Shown here: positions 8,909-15,829 of the stretch, piece by piece
Layout of the letters: the number at the start of each line of letters is the position of its first letter
How positions within the stretch are numbered: position 1 is the first letter of the stretch
NCBI GenBank assembly: GCA_964443825.1
Contig: CAYUEV010000017.1
Coordinates: forward strand, 1-30,062
Direction of reading: 5' to 3'
DNA: 30,062 nucleotides
Source of the DNA: UBA1081 sp964443825
GTDB lineage: Bacteria; Bacillota; Clostridia; Oscillospirales; Acutalibacteraceae
Position numbers and translations under genes: made by a program
The notes under the pieces: model-generated
The model's database searches: none
What the model saw: the letters and a program-made list of their open reading frames with translations, nothing else
What the model was told of the DNA's origin: nothing

Positions 8909-9810
8909 TAAAAATAACCCTCCCTTTTGCGCTTTTCCATGCTCGCCTCGCCGCCGTCGCTGTCTATGACGCGGCTCGTTCTCTCGGATTCGACGGCTGA
9001 AAAAGTTTCTTTTATAATATCGTCGACAGTCGTCGCGTCCGATTCTACGGCGCCTGAAAGAGGATAACAGCCCAAAGTCCTGAATCGAACCATCTTCATT
9101 TGCGGCTTTTCGTTGGGCTTTAAGCGCATCCTGTCGTCGTCGACCATTATAAGATTGCCGTCGCGCTCCACAACGGGTCGAACTTTCGCGAAATAGAGAG
9201 GAACTATCGGGATATCCTCTTTTTTTATATACTGCCAAATATCGATCTCGGTCCAGTTTGAAAGCGGAAAAATTCTTATGCTTTCGCCTTTTTTTATCTC
9301 GGTGTTGTAGAGTTTCCACATTTCGGGACGTTGATTTTTAGGGTCCCACGCTCCCTTTGAGTTTCTGAATGAAAAAATTCTCTCTTTAGCCCGGCTTTTT
9401 TCCTCGTCTCTCCTGCCGCCGCCGAAAGCCGCCGTAAATCCGTATTTTGAAAGAGCCTGCTTTAAGGCCTGAGTTTTCATAATATCGGTGTAAACGCTCC
9501 CGTAATCAAACGGGTTCACGCCTTTTTTTACGCCGTCCTCGTTGATATACTCTATCATCTCAATACCGAGTTCTTTCGCCGTCTTATCTCTGAATTCAAT
9601 CATTTCGTGGAATTTCCACGTCGTGTTGACGTGCAAGAACGGAAACGGCGGCTTTTCAGGGTAAAACGCCTTAATAGCGAGGCGCAGCATTACCGACGAG
9701 TCTTTTCCTATGGAATAAAGCATAACGGGTTTTTCGCATTCGGATACGGTTTCCCGCATAATATATATAGCTTCGGCTTCAAGTTCGTCAAGATGTGATA
9801 AACCGTTCAT
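8908..9810 (-). CDS. cysD: Sulfate adenylyltransferase small subunit
   Basis: The 300-residue protein matches CysD in length. It has the PP-loop variant SIGKDSS at residues 33-39, an HVNTTWKF block, and the typical C-terminal KRKREGYF. It carries the ATP-sulfurylase active site that forms adenosine 5'-phosphosulfate, working in a heterodimer with CysN. The start ATG has AGAGGA about 8 nt upstream. It follows aprB by 12 nt and overlaps cysN by one base, so the subunits are co-translated. Confidence 0.95.
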   Translation of the reverse strand: MNGLSHLDELEAEAIYIMRETVSECEKPVMLYSIGKDSSVMLRLAIKAFYPEKPPFPFLHVNTTWKFHEMIEFRDKTAKELGIEMIEYINEDGVKKGVNPFDYGSVYTDIMKTQALKQALSKYGFTAAFGGGRRDEEKSRAKERIFSFRNSKGAWDPKNQRPEMWKLYNTEIKKGESIRIFPLSNWTEIDIWQYIKKEDIPIVPLYFAKVRPVVERDGNLIMVDDDRMRLKPNEKPQMKMVRFRTLGCYPLSGAVESDATTVDDIIKETFSAVESERTSRVIDSDGGEASMEKRKREGYF

Positions 9811-9822
9811 AAATTTGTCCTC

Positions 9823-10134
9823 TCAGTACTTATTGGAAATCGTCTTATCTACCGTTATAGTCCTTATAAGATCCTCTCCGTCGTAAAATTTCCACTCTGA
9901 AAATTTTTCGGTTTCATTGACGCGCATATAATAACCTCTCCCGCCAATATCGGGGTAAAGAAAAAAATCAATCGCCGAAGCTTTGCATTCTTTAAGGCAG
10001 GAGGCGCATCCCCAGCAGTCCTCCGGGCGCTCTATGTACGCTCCGTCAGCCCCTAATTCTATAAGGTTTCCGGGACACGCGTCGCGGCACCTCCCGCATG
10101 AAAGACACTTTTCTTTGTTAATCCTTACGCTCAT
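9823..10134 (-). CDS. aprB: APS reductase beta subunit-like ferredoxin
   Basis: The small 103-residue protein has two [4Fe-4S] motifs: C10-x2-C13-x2-C16-x3-C20 and C40-x2-C43-x2-C46-x3-C50. A tail without cysteines follows. It is the electron-transfer partner of AprA. I place the start at ATG 10132-10134 (MSVRINKEK), preceded by GAAAGG at 10 nt. An in-frame TTG at 10150-10152 would extend it by six residues but has no better signal. The gene overlaps the aprA end by 17 nt, consistent with coupled translation of the two subunits. Confidence 0.9.
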   Translation of the reverse strand: MSVRINKEKCLSCGRCRDACPGNLIELGADGAYIERPEDCWGCASCLKECKASAIDFFLYPDIGGRGYYMRVNETEKFSEWKFYDGEDLIRTITVDKTISNKY

Positions 10135-11782
10135 AATCAAGAGGCCTTTCAATGATTTTTATTTCCCCGTCTTTGTATACGGAATTTATAAATTTTAAGT
10201 AGTTTTCGTCGTCTTTAAAAGGATAACTTTTATTTTCGGCAAAACAATGCCAGCGCGTTTCTTTTCGAGCTTTAAGGTGTTCCGTCAAGACTAATGAAAC
10301 GGTCAAACGGTCGAGCGTTTCAAAGTAATATGTAAGCTCTTTAAAATTTCGGCAGCGTATTAGATCGACCTTATTAAAAAGCTCTTTGATTTTTTCTTTA
10401 GCTATGTCAAGCGACTCTTCGGTATAAGCGTAATAAGAGCTTCTCCCGCCCGCGTACTTATCCATAACGGATTGCATATTTTCTTCCAGTTCCCTAATGG
10501 ATAAAGCGCCTTCGCCCGACATAATATTTAAAATTCTTTTTTGGGCTCCTTTAATGAAAGAACCGGGAATTTCAGTCGTTTTAGCGTTTTTTATATTGGA
10601 AAGCGCTGAAAGGGCCGCTATTTTTCCTTCCGATAAAGCGCCCGTAACGTATTTTTGCGGGCATCCTCCGGCTACGTCGCCCGCCGCGAAAAGGTTTTTG
10701 ACCGTCGTGCTTCTATCTTTAAAAACTCTGTAGCCGCTCCCCGTGTGACCGCCCGTAATATAAGGCTCCGTGCCTTCAATTTGGACGTTTGCTTTATCGG
10801 GCGGCTCTTTACTTTCAATCCATTTTAGCGTCTGCGACGGCGACATATTAAGGTAAGCTTTTTCAAGGTCTCTCGTCTGCTCCTCGGTTATCCCCGCGGT
10901 TTTAAGGTAGCAGGGACCTCTTCCCAACACATTTTCGGATACCGTCCCCCAAACTCTTTGGGAAGTGGTAAGACCATACTTATTTTCGTAAACTTCCCCT
11001 AAAGAATTTATCTGCTTAGCGCCCACTCCCTGAGCGAGCGTCCCGGTGGGGGCTATAGTGTCTTTACATCTGAGGGCTATAAAACGCATCTCGAAAGTAG
11101 TCATTTCAGCGCCGGCTCTAATCCCCATAGCGTAGCCGCTCCCGGCGTTAAAAGGACAGTACCATGTTTTGTGGCGGCTCATCCCGGGATTTGTGGGGCT
11201 GTAAATTCCCGACGCTCCCCCCGTGCATATTATGACGGCTTTAGCTCCTATAAAAACGAGTTTTTCCCGGTCTATTTTATTCCCGAAAGCCCCGATTACA
11301 TTCTCGCCGTCCGTTATATAGTCTATTATGTTAAGGCGGTTAATTACGGCGACGTTTGGGCGAGCGTTTACAGCGTCCGCTAAAAGAGGCTTAATATTTT
11401 CGCCTCTTATTTTAATGTTCCTATCGCCTCTCGCGACGTACTCGTCATTTTCGTCTTTTAAGAAGACAAGACCTAAATTTTCAAGTTCTTTGGCGCACTC
11501 GTTAAGGTTCTCGCTCATGCTCAAAAGCAGTTCGCGGCTCGCTATGCCATGCGCGTCGGAAATCGCGTAATCGGCGTAAAAAGAAGCGTCATGTCCTTTG
11601 GTAATATACGCGTTAAGGGCGTTCACTCCCGCCGCAAGACAGCCGCTTCTTTTAATGTTGGCTTTTTCGGCGATAATGACTTTAGTATCGGGCGAAGATT
11701 CGGATATTGTCAGAGCGGCGTAACAACCCGCCGTACCGCCGCCTATTATAAGGATATCGGTATAAAGGATTTCGGTTTCCAT
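10118..11782 (-). CDS. aprA: APS reductase alpha subunit-like FAD flavoprotein
   Basis: The 554-residue protein belongs to the fumarate reductase/AprA flavoprotein family. It has an N-terminal FAD motif GGGTAG (residues 14-19), a KANIKRSGCLAAG block, the ICTGGASGIY segment, and a C-terminal LFAAGDVAGG FAD motif. Linkage to a two-cluster ferredoxin and to CysDN identifies it as the adenylylsulfate reductase type that releases sulfite and AMP from APS, here in an assimilatory setting. It starts one base after the JAMM gene with only a weak ribosome binding site, so translation probably depends on the upstream gene. A fumarate reductase/aspartate oxidase role is less likely given the neighbours. 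Confidence 0.88.
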   Translation of the reverse strand: METEILYTDILIIGGGTAGCYAALTISESSPDTKVIIAEKANIKRSGCLAAGVNALNAYITKGHDASFYADYAISDAHGIASRELLLSMSENLNECAKELENLGLVFLKDENDEYVARGDRNIKIRGENIKPLLADAVNARPNVAVINRLNIIDYITDGENVIGAFGNKIDREKLVFIGAKAVIICTGGASGIYSPTNPGMSRHKTWYCPFNAGSGYAMGIRAGAEMTTFEMRFIALRCKDTIAPTGTLAQGVGAKQINSLGEVYENKYGLTTSQRVWGTVSENVLGRGPCYLKTAGITEEQTRDLEKAYLNMSPSQTLKWIESKEPPDKANVQIEGTEPYITGGHTGSGYRVFKDRSTTVKNLFAAGDVAGGCPQKYVTGALSEGKIAALSALSNIKNAKTTEIPGSFIKGAQKRILNIMSGEGALSIRELEENMQSVMDKYAGGRSSYYAYTEESLDIAKEKIKELFNKVDLIRCRNFKELTYYFETLDRLTVSLVLTEHLKARKETRWHCFAENKSYPFKDDENYLKFINSVYKDGEIKIIERPLDYERKD

Positions 11783-11783
11783 T

Positions 11784-12197
11784 TTAGATTATCTTTACGT
11801 TTTCCTCTTGGGAGTCTGAGCCGTTTATTCTAAAAGCTTTTAAAACGGGTGCGTCTTTGTTTTGGAGGGAGAGAATCATATAAACGGCCGTTTTATCGAA
11901 AGCGAGTCTTTTGTCTTCATCGCTCGGTCTCGCGGGGCTTTCGGGGTGAGAGTGCCAGTTGCCCAAAGGGACAAAACCCAACTCTCTCATATCTTTGACG
12001 GCCTTGAGATGCTCTTTAGGGTCTAATGAAAAATGCTCGGAACTTTTGTCGATATTTGTAAGAAGGTATACTTTTTTAACGTAAGTTTCGTTTTTTTCGT
12101 CTACAAAACCCGCTAAAAGCCCGCAAGCCTCGCATGGGAGTTCCGTTAAAGCGTAATCTACAATCTTATTATAATCGTTTTTATTTAAAATTACCAT
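11784..12197 (-). CDS. hcyD: JAMM/MPN+ metalloprotease for the sulfur-carrier protein (HcyD/Mec type)
   Basis: The protein is about 137 residues with a complete JAMM motif: E23 (LPCEACGLLAG), then H82-S-H84-P, six residues, S92-x2-D95 (WHSHPESPARPSDED). Such zinc peptidases trim C-terminal residues from ThiS-like carriers (HcyD, QbsD) or release cysteine from a carrier adduct (Mec). Next to a carrier that ends in GGGSL, the trimming role fits well. I choose ATG 12195-12197 (MVILNKND) because the family begins here. An in-frame ATG at 12215 would add six residues and overlap the upstream gene; neither has a strong ribosome binding site. Confidence 0.85.
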   Translation of the reverse strand: MVILNKNDYNKIVDYALTELPCEACGLLAGFVDEKNETYVKKVYLLTNIDKSSEHFSLDPKEHLKAVKDMRELGFVPLGNWHSHPESPARPSDEDKRLAFDKTAVYMILSLQNKDAPVLKAFRINGSDSQEENVKII

Positions 12198-12205
12198 AGT
12201 TTTTT

Positions 12206-13000
12206 TTATGAACATTCTGTTTGTTCGTAATCGATAAGCTCCGTAATCGTGGGGCGCTCCCCGCATATCGCGCAGTCGGGGTTTTTACCGAGTTTTATTT
12301 TTCTAAACTCGCCTTTAAGACCGTCGAAAGTGAGCATATACCCGGTAAGAAGATCTCCCGCGCCGGTTATATATTTTATGGCTTCCAAAGCCTGAAGGCT
12401 TCCGATAATACCCGCCATGGCGCCGACTACTCCCGCTTGCCTGCAAGTGGGAACGGCGTCTTTCGGAGGGGGATTTTTAAATACGCAGCGGTAGCAAGGT
12501 CCTCGCCCCGGCACATAAGTCATAAGCTGACCTTTAAAGCGGATAATCCCCGCGTGGCAAAAAGGCTTTTCAGTCATGACGCACGCGTCGTTTATAAGGA
12601 ATTTAGCGGGAAAGTTATCGGTTCCGTCCAATATAAAATCATAATCTTTGATTATATCTAAGATGTTGCCTGAGTTTATAAATTCCTGATATTCCGTTAC
12701 TTTTACGTCCGGGTTTATGGCGTTCATGGTTTCTTTGGCGGATCTTGTTTTAGGCTTTCCTATGTCGGCCGTGGTGTGAATTACCTGACGCTGTAAATTT
12801 GAAAGATCCACAACGTCCGCGTCGGCTATGCCTATAGTCCCGACGCCCGCGGCTGAAAGATACAAAGCGGCGGGAGCGCCTAAACCGCCCGCGCCGATTA
12901 TAAGGACTTTAGCGTCTAAGAGTTTTTGTTGACCTTTTATGTCTATTTCCTTTAAAATGATATGGCGGGAATACCTTTCAAGCTGGTCGTTTGTAAACAT
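12206..13000 (-). CDS. hcyF: ThiF/MoeB-family sulfur-carrier adenylyltransferase (HcyF-like)
   Basis: The 264-residue E1-like enzyme has nucleotide motif GAGGLGAP (about residues 36-43), DLSNLQRQ, DGTDNFPAKF, two zinc CxxC pairs (CYRC and CAIC), and the catalytic-cysteine segment TCRQAGVVG. It adenylates the C-terminal Gly-Gly of a ThiS/MoaD-type carrier so that sulfur can be loaded. The start is ATG 12998-13000, which overlaps the carrier stop (TGATG); a TTG one codon upstream is not needed. ThiF or MoeB roles in thiamine or molybdopterin synthesis are alternatives. However, no thi or moa genes are nearby, whereas sulfate reduction and MetY genes are. Confidence 0.88.
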   Translation of the reverse strand: MFTNDQLERYSRHIILKEIDIKGQQKLLDAKVLIIGAGGLGAPAALYLSAAGVGTIGIADADVVDLSNLQRQVIHTTADIGKPKTRSAKETMNAINPDVKVTEYQEFINSGNILDIIKDYDFILDGTDNFPAKFLINDACVMTEKPFCHAGIIRFKGQLMTYVPGRGPCYRCVFKNPPPKDAVPTCRQAGVVGAMAGIIGSLQALEAIKYITGAGDLLTGYMLTFDGLKGEFRKIKLGKNPDCAICGERPTITELIDYEQTECS

Positions 13001-13209
13001 CAAAGAGAGCCGCCTCCCATAAAGTATAAGAACTCGACGGAGTCGCCGTCTTTTACTATTTTTGTATCTAACTCGTCCGACTTTACAAAATCGTCGTTTA
13101 TAGTGACGGTGACGTACTCGGGACTTTCGACGTCTTCAGCTTTAATAAGCTCTCTTACGGTAAGCTCTCCGGGGTATTCTTTTTCTACTCCCGCTACTGT
13201 TATTTTCAT
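13000..13209 (-). CDS. hcyS: ThiS/MoaD-like sulfur-carrier protein with masked Gly-Gly tail (HcyS-like)
   Basis: The 69-residue ubiquitin-like carrier begins MKITVAGVEKEYPG and ends FMGGGSL. Mature sulfur carriers end in Gly-Gly, so the two extra residues (Ser-Leu) must be removed before adenylation, which explains the JAMM protease two genes downstream. I choose ATG 13207-13209 because AGAGAGG lies 10 nt upstream; the in-frame TTG at 13218 is too close to it. The codons for the C-terminal glycines contain GGAGG, which also serves as the probable ribosome binding site of the next gene. Family assignment is by length, fold-type sequence and neighbours. Confidence 0.85.
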   Translation of the reverse strand: MKITVAGVEKEYPGELTVRELIKAEDVESPEYVTVTINDDFVKSDELDTKIVKDGDSVEFLYFMGGGSL

Positions 13210-13254
13210 TATAATCAAACCTCTCTTTAATTTTAAACTTTTATTTTTAAAATG

Positions 13255-13503
13255 TCAATCTTCTCCGACTTTTTGCACTATTAAATCGAACGTGCCGTCG
13301 TCGTTATTTATAAGTTTAATGATTTTATGTCCGTCTTCTTTAATGCTGCGGGGTACGTTCTGAACCGGTTCCCCGCCGTTCATATGAACGGACAAAACGT
13401 CGCCGTCCTTAAGCTCCGACAGCGCCATTTTAGCTTTTACATACGTTACGGGACACACGACGTCGGTAATATCGACTTTACTCGTTATATTGTAGTCGTC
13501 CAT
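13255..13503 (-). CDS. TusA/SirA-family sulfur-transfer protein
   Basis: The 82-residue protein has the TusA layout: a DITDVVCPVTYVKAKMAL block with the candidate sulfur-carrying cysteine C17, and a second strand region SVHMNGGEPVQNVPRS. The usual CPxP motif reads CPVT, so the second proline is lost. TusA proteins relay persulfide sulfur. Here it may pass reduced sulfur from the sulfite reductase to the carrier protein, but that is inference. The start ATG has AAGGAG 10 nt upstream. It lies between the sulfite reductase and the sulfur-carrier gene. Confidence 0.8.
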   Translation of the reverse strand: MDDYNITSKVDITDVVCPVTYVKAKMALSELKDGDVLSVHMNGGEPVQNVPRSIKEDGHKIIKLINNDDGTFDLIVQKVGED

Positions 13504-13537
13504 AGACTAAAATCTCCTTAATGTGTTAAACGCGTTC

Positions 13538-14398
13538 TTAAAACGCTTCGTCTAATTTATCCTTAAGCTTATCCCAGCCCACTCTGTTAAGCGTTTTGGC
13601 GAATCTCTCGCCCGCCTCGGCGTTCTCTGAGAAAAACTCAATAGCTATATCGGCGGCTTTAATTAAATCGTCTTTACTCGAAAGAATCGGGAGCATCTCT
13701 CTGCCTTTATTTATTTCGTTGCCGAACATCCCGCCAAACGTCACTATATAGCCGGGCGTTCCTTTCCAAGCGCCCGAAGGACAAGCCGTTACGCATCTGC
13801 CGCAGTTGTTGCAGGATTCCTTGTCGAGAGTAACTTTACCGTCGGCAACTTTTATCGCTCCTTTTATACAAGCCTGTTCGCAGACGCCGCAGTTTATGCA
13901 GGCGCTCCCGTCAAAAGAAATGACCATACCGCCCTTTACGCCAAAGTCGTTTTCCTCGGCTTTAAGGCAGTTATTGCGGCATCCCGTCACGCCAAATTTA
14001 AATTTATGGGGAAGCTTTCTCCCAAAATATCTTTCGTCGAGCGTTTTAGCCACGTCATACGCGTCTATACATCCGCTTGGACAGCATCTGCCGCCCTGGC
14101 ACGCCGTGACTGTGCGAACTTTAGGACCGCACACGCCGGGGTAAACGCCGCCTTCGGCAAGCTCTTTTTTGACTTCCTCAATATCTTTAAGCTTGATAAA
14201 CGGTATCTCAATGCCCTGGCGGGACGTTAAGTGAATATAGCCCTCGCCGTATTTGTCGGCGACTTTTTTTATCGCCGCAAGCTGTTCCGTCGTGACCGCG
14301 CCGCCCACGACGCGCAGTCTTAAAGAAAACGTGTCTTTTTGACTCTGACGCATAAAACCGCCCGCTTTAAGCGCCTGGTAATCTACAGCCAAATTCAT
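13538..14398 (-). CDS. Compact siroheme sulfite reductase fused to a two-cluster ferredoxin domain
   Basis: The 286-residue protein combines a nitrite/sulfite reductase half-repeat with a ferredoxin domain. Siroheme/[4Fe-4S] ligands are C100 with C105 or C106 (TACQGGRCCPSG) and C140-x3-C144 (GCRNNCLKAEENDFG); TSRQGIE near R60 is the anion/siroheme loop. Ferredoxin motifs are C167/C170/C173/C177 and C196/C199/C202/C206. It is shorter than classical CysI and nearer in layout to AsrC-type enzymes. It should reduce sulfite to sulfide; nitrite cannot be excluded from sequence alone. It is first in the operon. The start is ambiguous: GGGGAGG sits only one base before the ATG, whereas a TTG two codons downstream lies at normal spacing. 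Confidence 0.88.
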   Translation of the reverse strand: MNLAVDYQALKAGGFMRQSQKDTFSLRLRVVGGAVTTEQLAAIKKVADKYGEGYIHLTSRQGIEIPFIKLKDIEEVKKELAEGGVYPGVCGPKVRTVTACQGGRCCPSGCIDAYDVAKTLDERYFGRKLPHKFKFGVTGCRNNCLKAEENDFGVKGGMVISFDGSACINCGVCEQACIKGAIKVADGKVTLDKESCNNCGRCVTACPSGAWKGTPGYIVTFGGMFGNEINKGREMLPILSSKDDLIKAADIAIEFFSENAEAGERFAKTLNRVGWDKLKDKLDEAF

Positions 14399-14441
14399 TC
14401 CTCCCCGAAATAAAACGGAAATTGTTTACATACTAATTATA

Positions 14442-14465
14442 TAGGTATAATGGAATTTAGGTATA
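14442..14465 (-). promoter_or_regulatory. Direct repeat TATACCTA just after the sulfur-operon -10, possible operator
   Basis: On the minus strand TATACCTA occurs at 14458-14465 and again at 14442-14449. The spacing is 16 bp start to start, and the pair covers the end of the -10 and the expected transcription start. Such placement suits a repressor site. The regulator is unknown; a cysteine- or iron-sulfur-responsive regulator would be a natural candidate but is inference. Confidence 0.4.
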
Positions 14466-14492
14466 TTATATCAGTAAAATTATGATTGTCAA
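14465..14492 (-). promoter_or_regulatory. Promoter of the sulfur-assimilation operon
   Basis: On the minus strand a perfect TTGACA (14487-14492) and a perfect TATAAT (14465-14470) are separated by 16 bp, leaving about 60 nt of leader before the sulfite reductase gene. No terminator was seen between hemL and this promoter, so read-through from the hem operon may add to expression. Confidence 0.85.
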
Positions 14493-14569
14493 TAGATTCT
14501 GTAAATTTTTCGTTAAGTCGTTTTGTTAATCGCGTCTAAAATTTTAAGAAGGAAAATTGTCGGGAAATC

Positions 14570-15829
14570 TCATAAAACATTTTTTATTACGCTTATGGTT
14601 TCGTCTATTATATCGTCAGTGTGAGCGTTCGACACGAACATCGCCTCGAATCGGCTTGGAGCGCAATATATCCCGTTATTGAGCATTTTTATAAAATACG
14701 AGTTAAATTCTTTTTCGTCCGAGGTTAACGCGGAGTCGTAATCCACGACTTTATTTTTTGTAAAAAACGGGCTTAACAAAGAGCCCGCCCTGTTTACGGC
14801 AATTCCCTTTTCTAAATAAGCGTCCGCGAGTTTCTCCGCTTTTTTATTTAAACTATCGTAAATCGACGGATTGTCCCTTAAAATTTTAAGAGTTTCAATA
14901 CCGGCGGTCACGGCTATTGGATTGCCTGAAAGAGTCCCCGCTTGATATACGCTTCCAAGAGGGGAAACGCATTCCATAATTTCGTTTTTGCCGCCGTAGG
15001 CCGCTAAGGGTAAGCCGCCGCCTATAATTTTACCGTATGTAGCCATATCGGGCTTTACGCCGTAGTGTTCGGAAGCGCCGCCGAAACTCAAACGGAAGCC
15101 TGTTATCACTTCGTCGAATATAAGAACGGCGGAGTGTTTTTCTGTTATATACCTTAAAAATTCCAAAAAACCTTTTTTAGGGGGTATAACTCCCATATTG
15201 GCGGCCGCAGGTTCGGCGATCAAGGCGGCTATATCGTCGTTTTCCTTAAAGAGCCTTTCAACTGAAGCTTCGTCGTTCCAATTCGCTATCAGGGTGTTTT
15301 TAGCGTATGACAAGGGCACGCCGGAACTGTCGGGAACGGAGCCCGTCATAAGACCGCTTCCTGATTTTACGAGGAGACCGTCGCTGTGACCGTGATAATG
15401 ACCTTTAAATTTTATTATTTTGTCTTTCCCCGTAAATCCTCTCGCCGTTCTGACGGCGCTCATGACGGCTTCCGTTCCGCTTGAAACGAAACGGATTTTT
15501 TCTATAGACGGGATATTGTCGCATACGATTTTAGCTAAAACGGTTTCTTTCAAGGTGGGAGCGCCGAAAGTAAGACCGTCGTCGCAAGACTTTTTAACGG
15601 CGTTTATTACCAAGGGATTGGCGTGACCTAAGACGCAAGGTCCCCAAGAGCAGACGTAATCGATATACCTGTCGCCGTCCTCGTCAAAAATATACGCCCC
15701 TTCCCCTCTTTTTATAAAGGGCGGATTTATTCCGACTGAATTAAAAGACCTAACGGGGCTGTTTACTCCTCCGGGGATATATTTTTTTGCTTCTTCCCAC
15801 ATTTTGTCAGAATTTGCCGTTTTCCTCAT
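14570..15829 (-). CDS. hemL: Glutamate-1-semialdehyde 2,1-aminomutase
   Basis: The 419-residue class III aminotransferase-fold enzyme converts glutamate-1-semialdehyde to 5-aminolevulinate. Visible motifs are IPGGVNSPVRSF near the N-terminus, SSGTEAVMSAVR (about 116-127), YHGHSDGLL, IFDEVITGFR, and the PLP lysine K267 in YGKIIGGGLP. The length is near the usual 425-430. The start overlaps the hemB end by 23 nt and has GAGGTGG close upstream. It is last in the hem operon and works with HemA in the C5 route to tetrapyrroles. Confidence 0.96.
   Translation of the reverse strand: MRKTANSDKMWEEAKKYIPGGVNSPVRSFNSVGINPPFIKRGEGAYIFDEDGDRYIDYVCSWGPCVLGHANPLVINAVKKSCDDGLTFGAPTLKETVLAKIVCDNIPSIEKIRFVSSGTEAVMSAVRTARGFTGKDKIIKFKGHYHGHSDGLLVKSGSGLMTGSVPDSSGVPLSYAKNTLIANWNDEASVERLFKENDDIAALIAEPAAANMGVIPPKKGFLEFLRYITEKHSAVLIFDEVITGFRLSFGGASEHYGVKPDMATYGKIIGGGLPLAAYGGKNEIMECVSPLGSVYQAGTLSGNPIAVTAGIETLKILRDNPSIYDSLNKKAEKLADAYLEKGIAVNRAGSLLSPFFTKNKVVDYDSALTSDEKEFNSYFIKMLNNGIYCAPSRFEAMFVSNAHTDDIIDETISVIKNVL

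Noticed and set aside
8909..9319. N-terminal extension of cysN to 9319
   Set aside because: The added residues are a shadow of cysD in another frame and look nothing like CysN; the family start MKRLLKFIT lies at 8908 with a good ribosome binding site.
12198..12266. Longer N-terminus for the JAMM protease
   Set aside because: The extra residues overlap the ThiF-like coding end and are not seen in the family, which begins at the MVILNKND region.
12206..13209. Thiamine or molybdopterin synthesis genes (thiS/thiF, moaD/moeB)
   Set aside because: The carrier ends in GGGSL rather than GG, a JAMM protease is linked, and the neighbours are sulfate-reduction and metY genes with no thi or moa partners.
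14399..14569. S-box, T-box or other riboswitch before the sulfur operon
   Set aside because: The predicted leader is only about 60 nt and AT-rich with no matching secondary structure; a protein operator is more likely.
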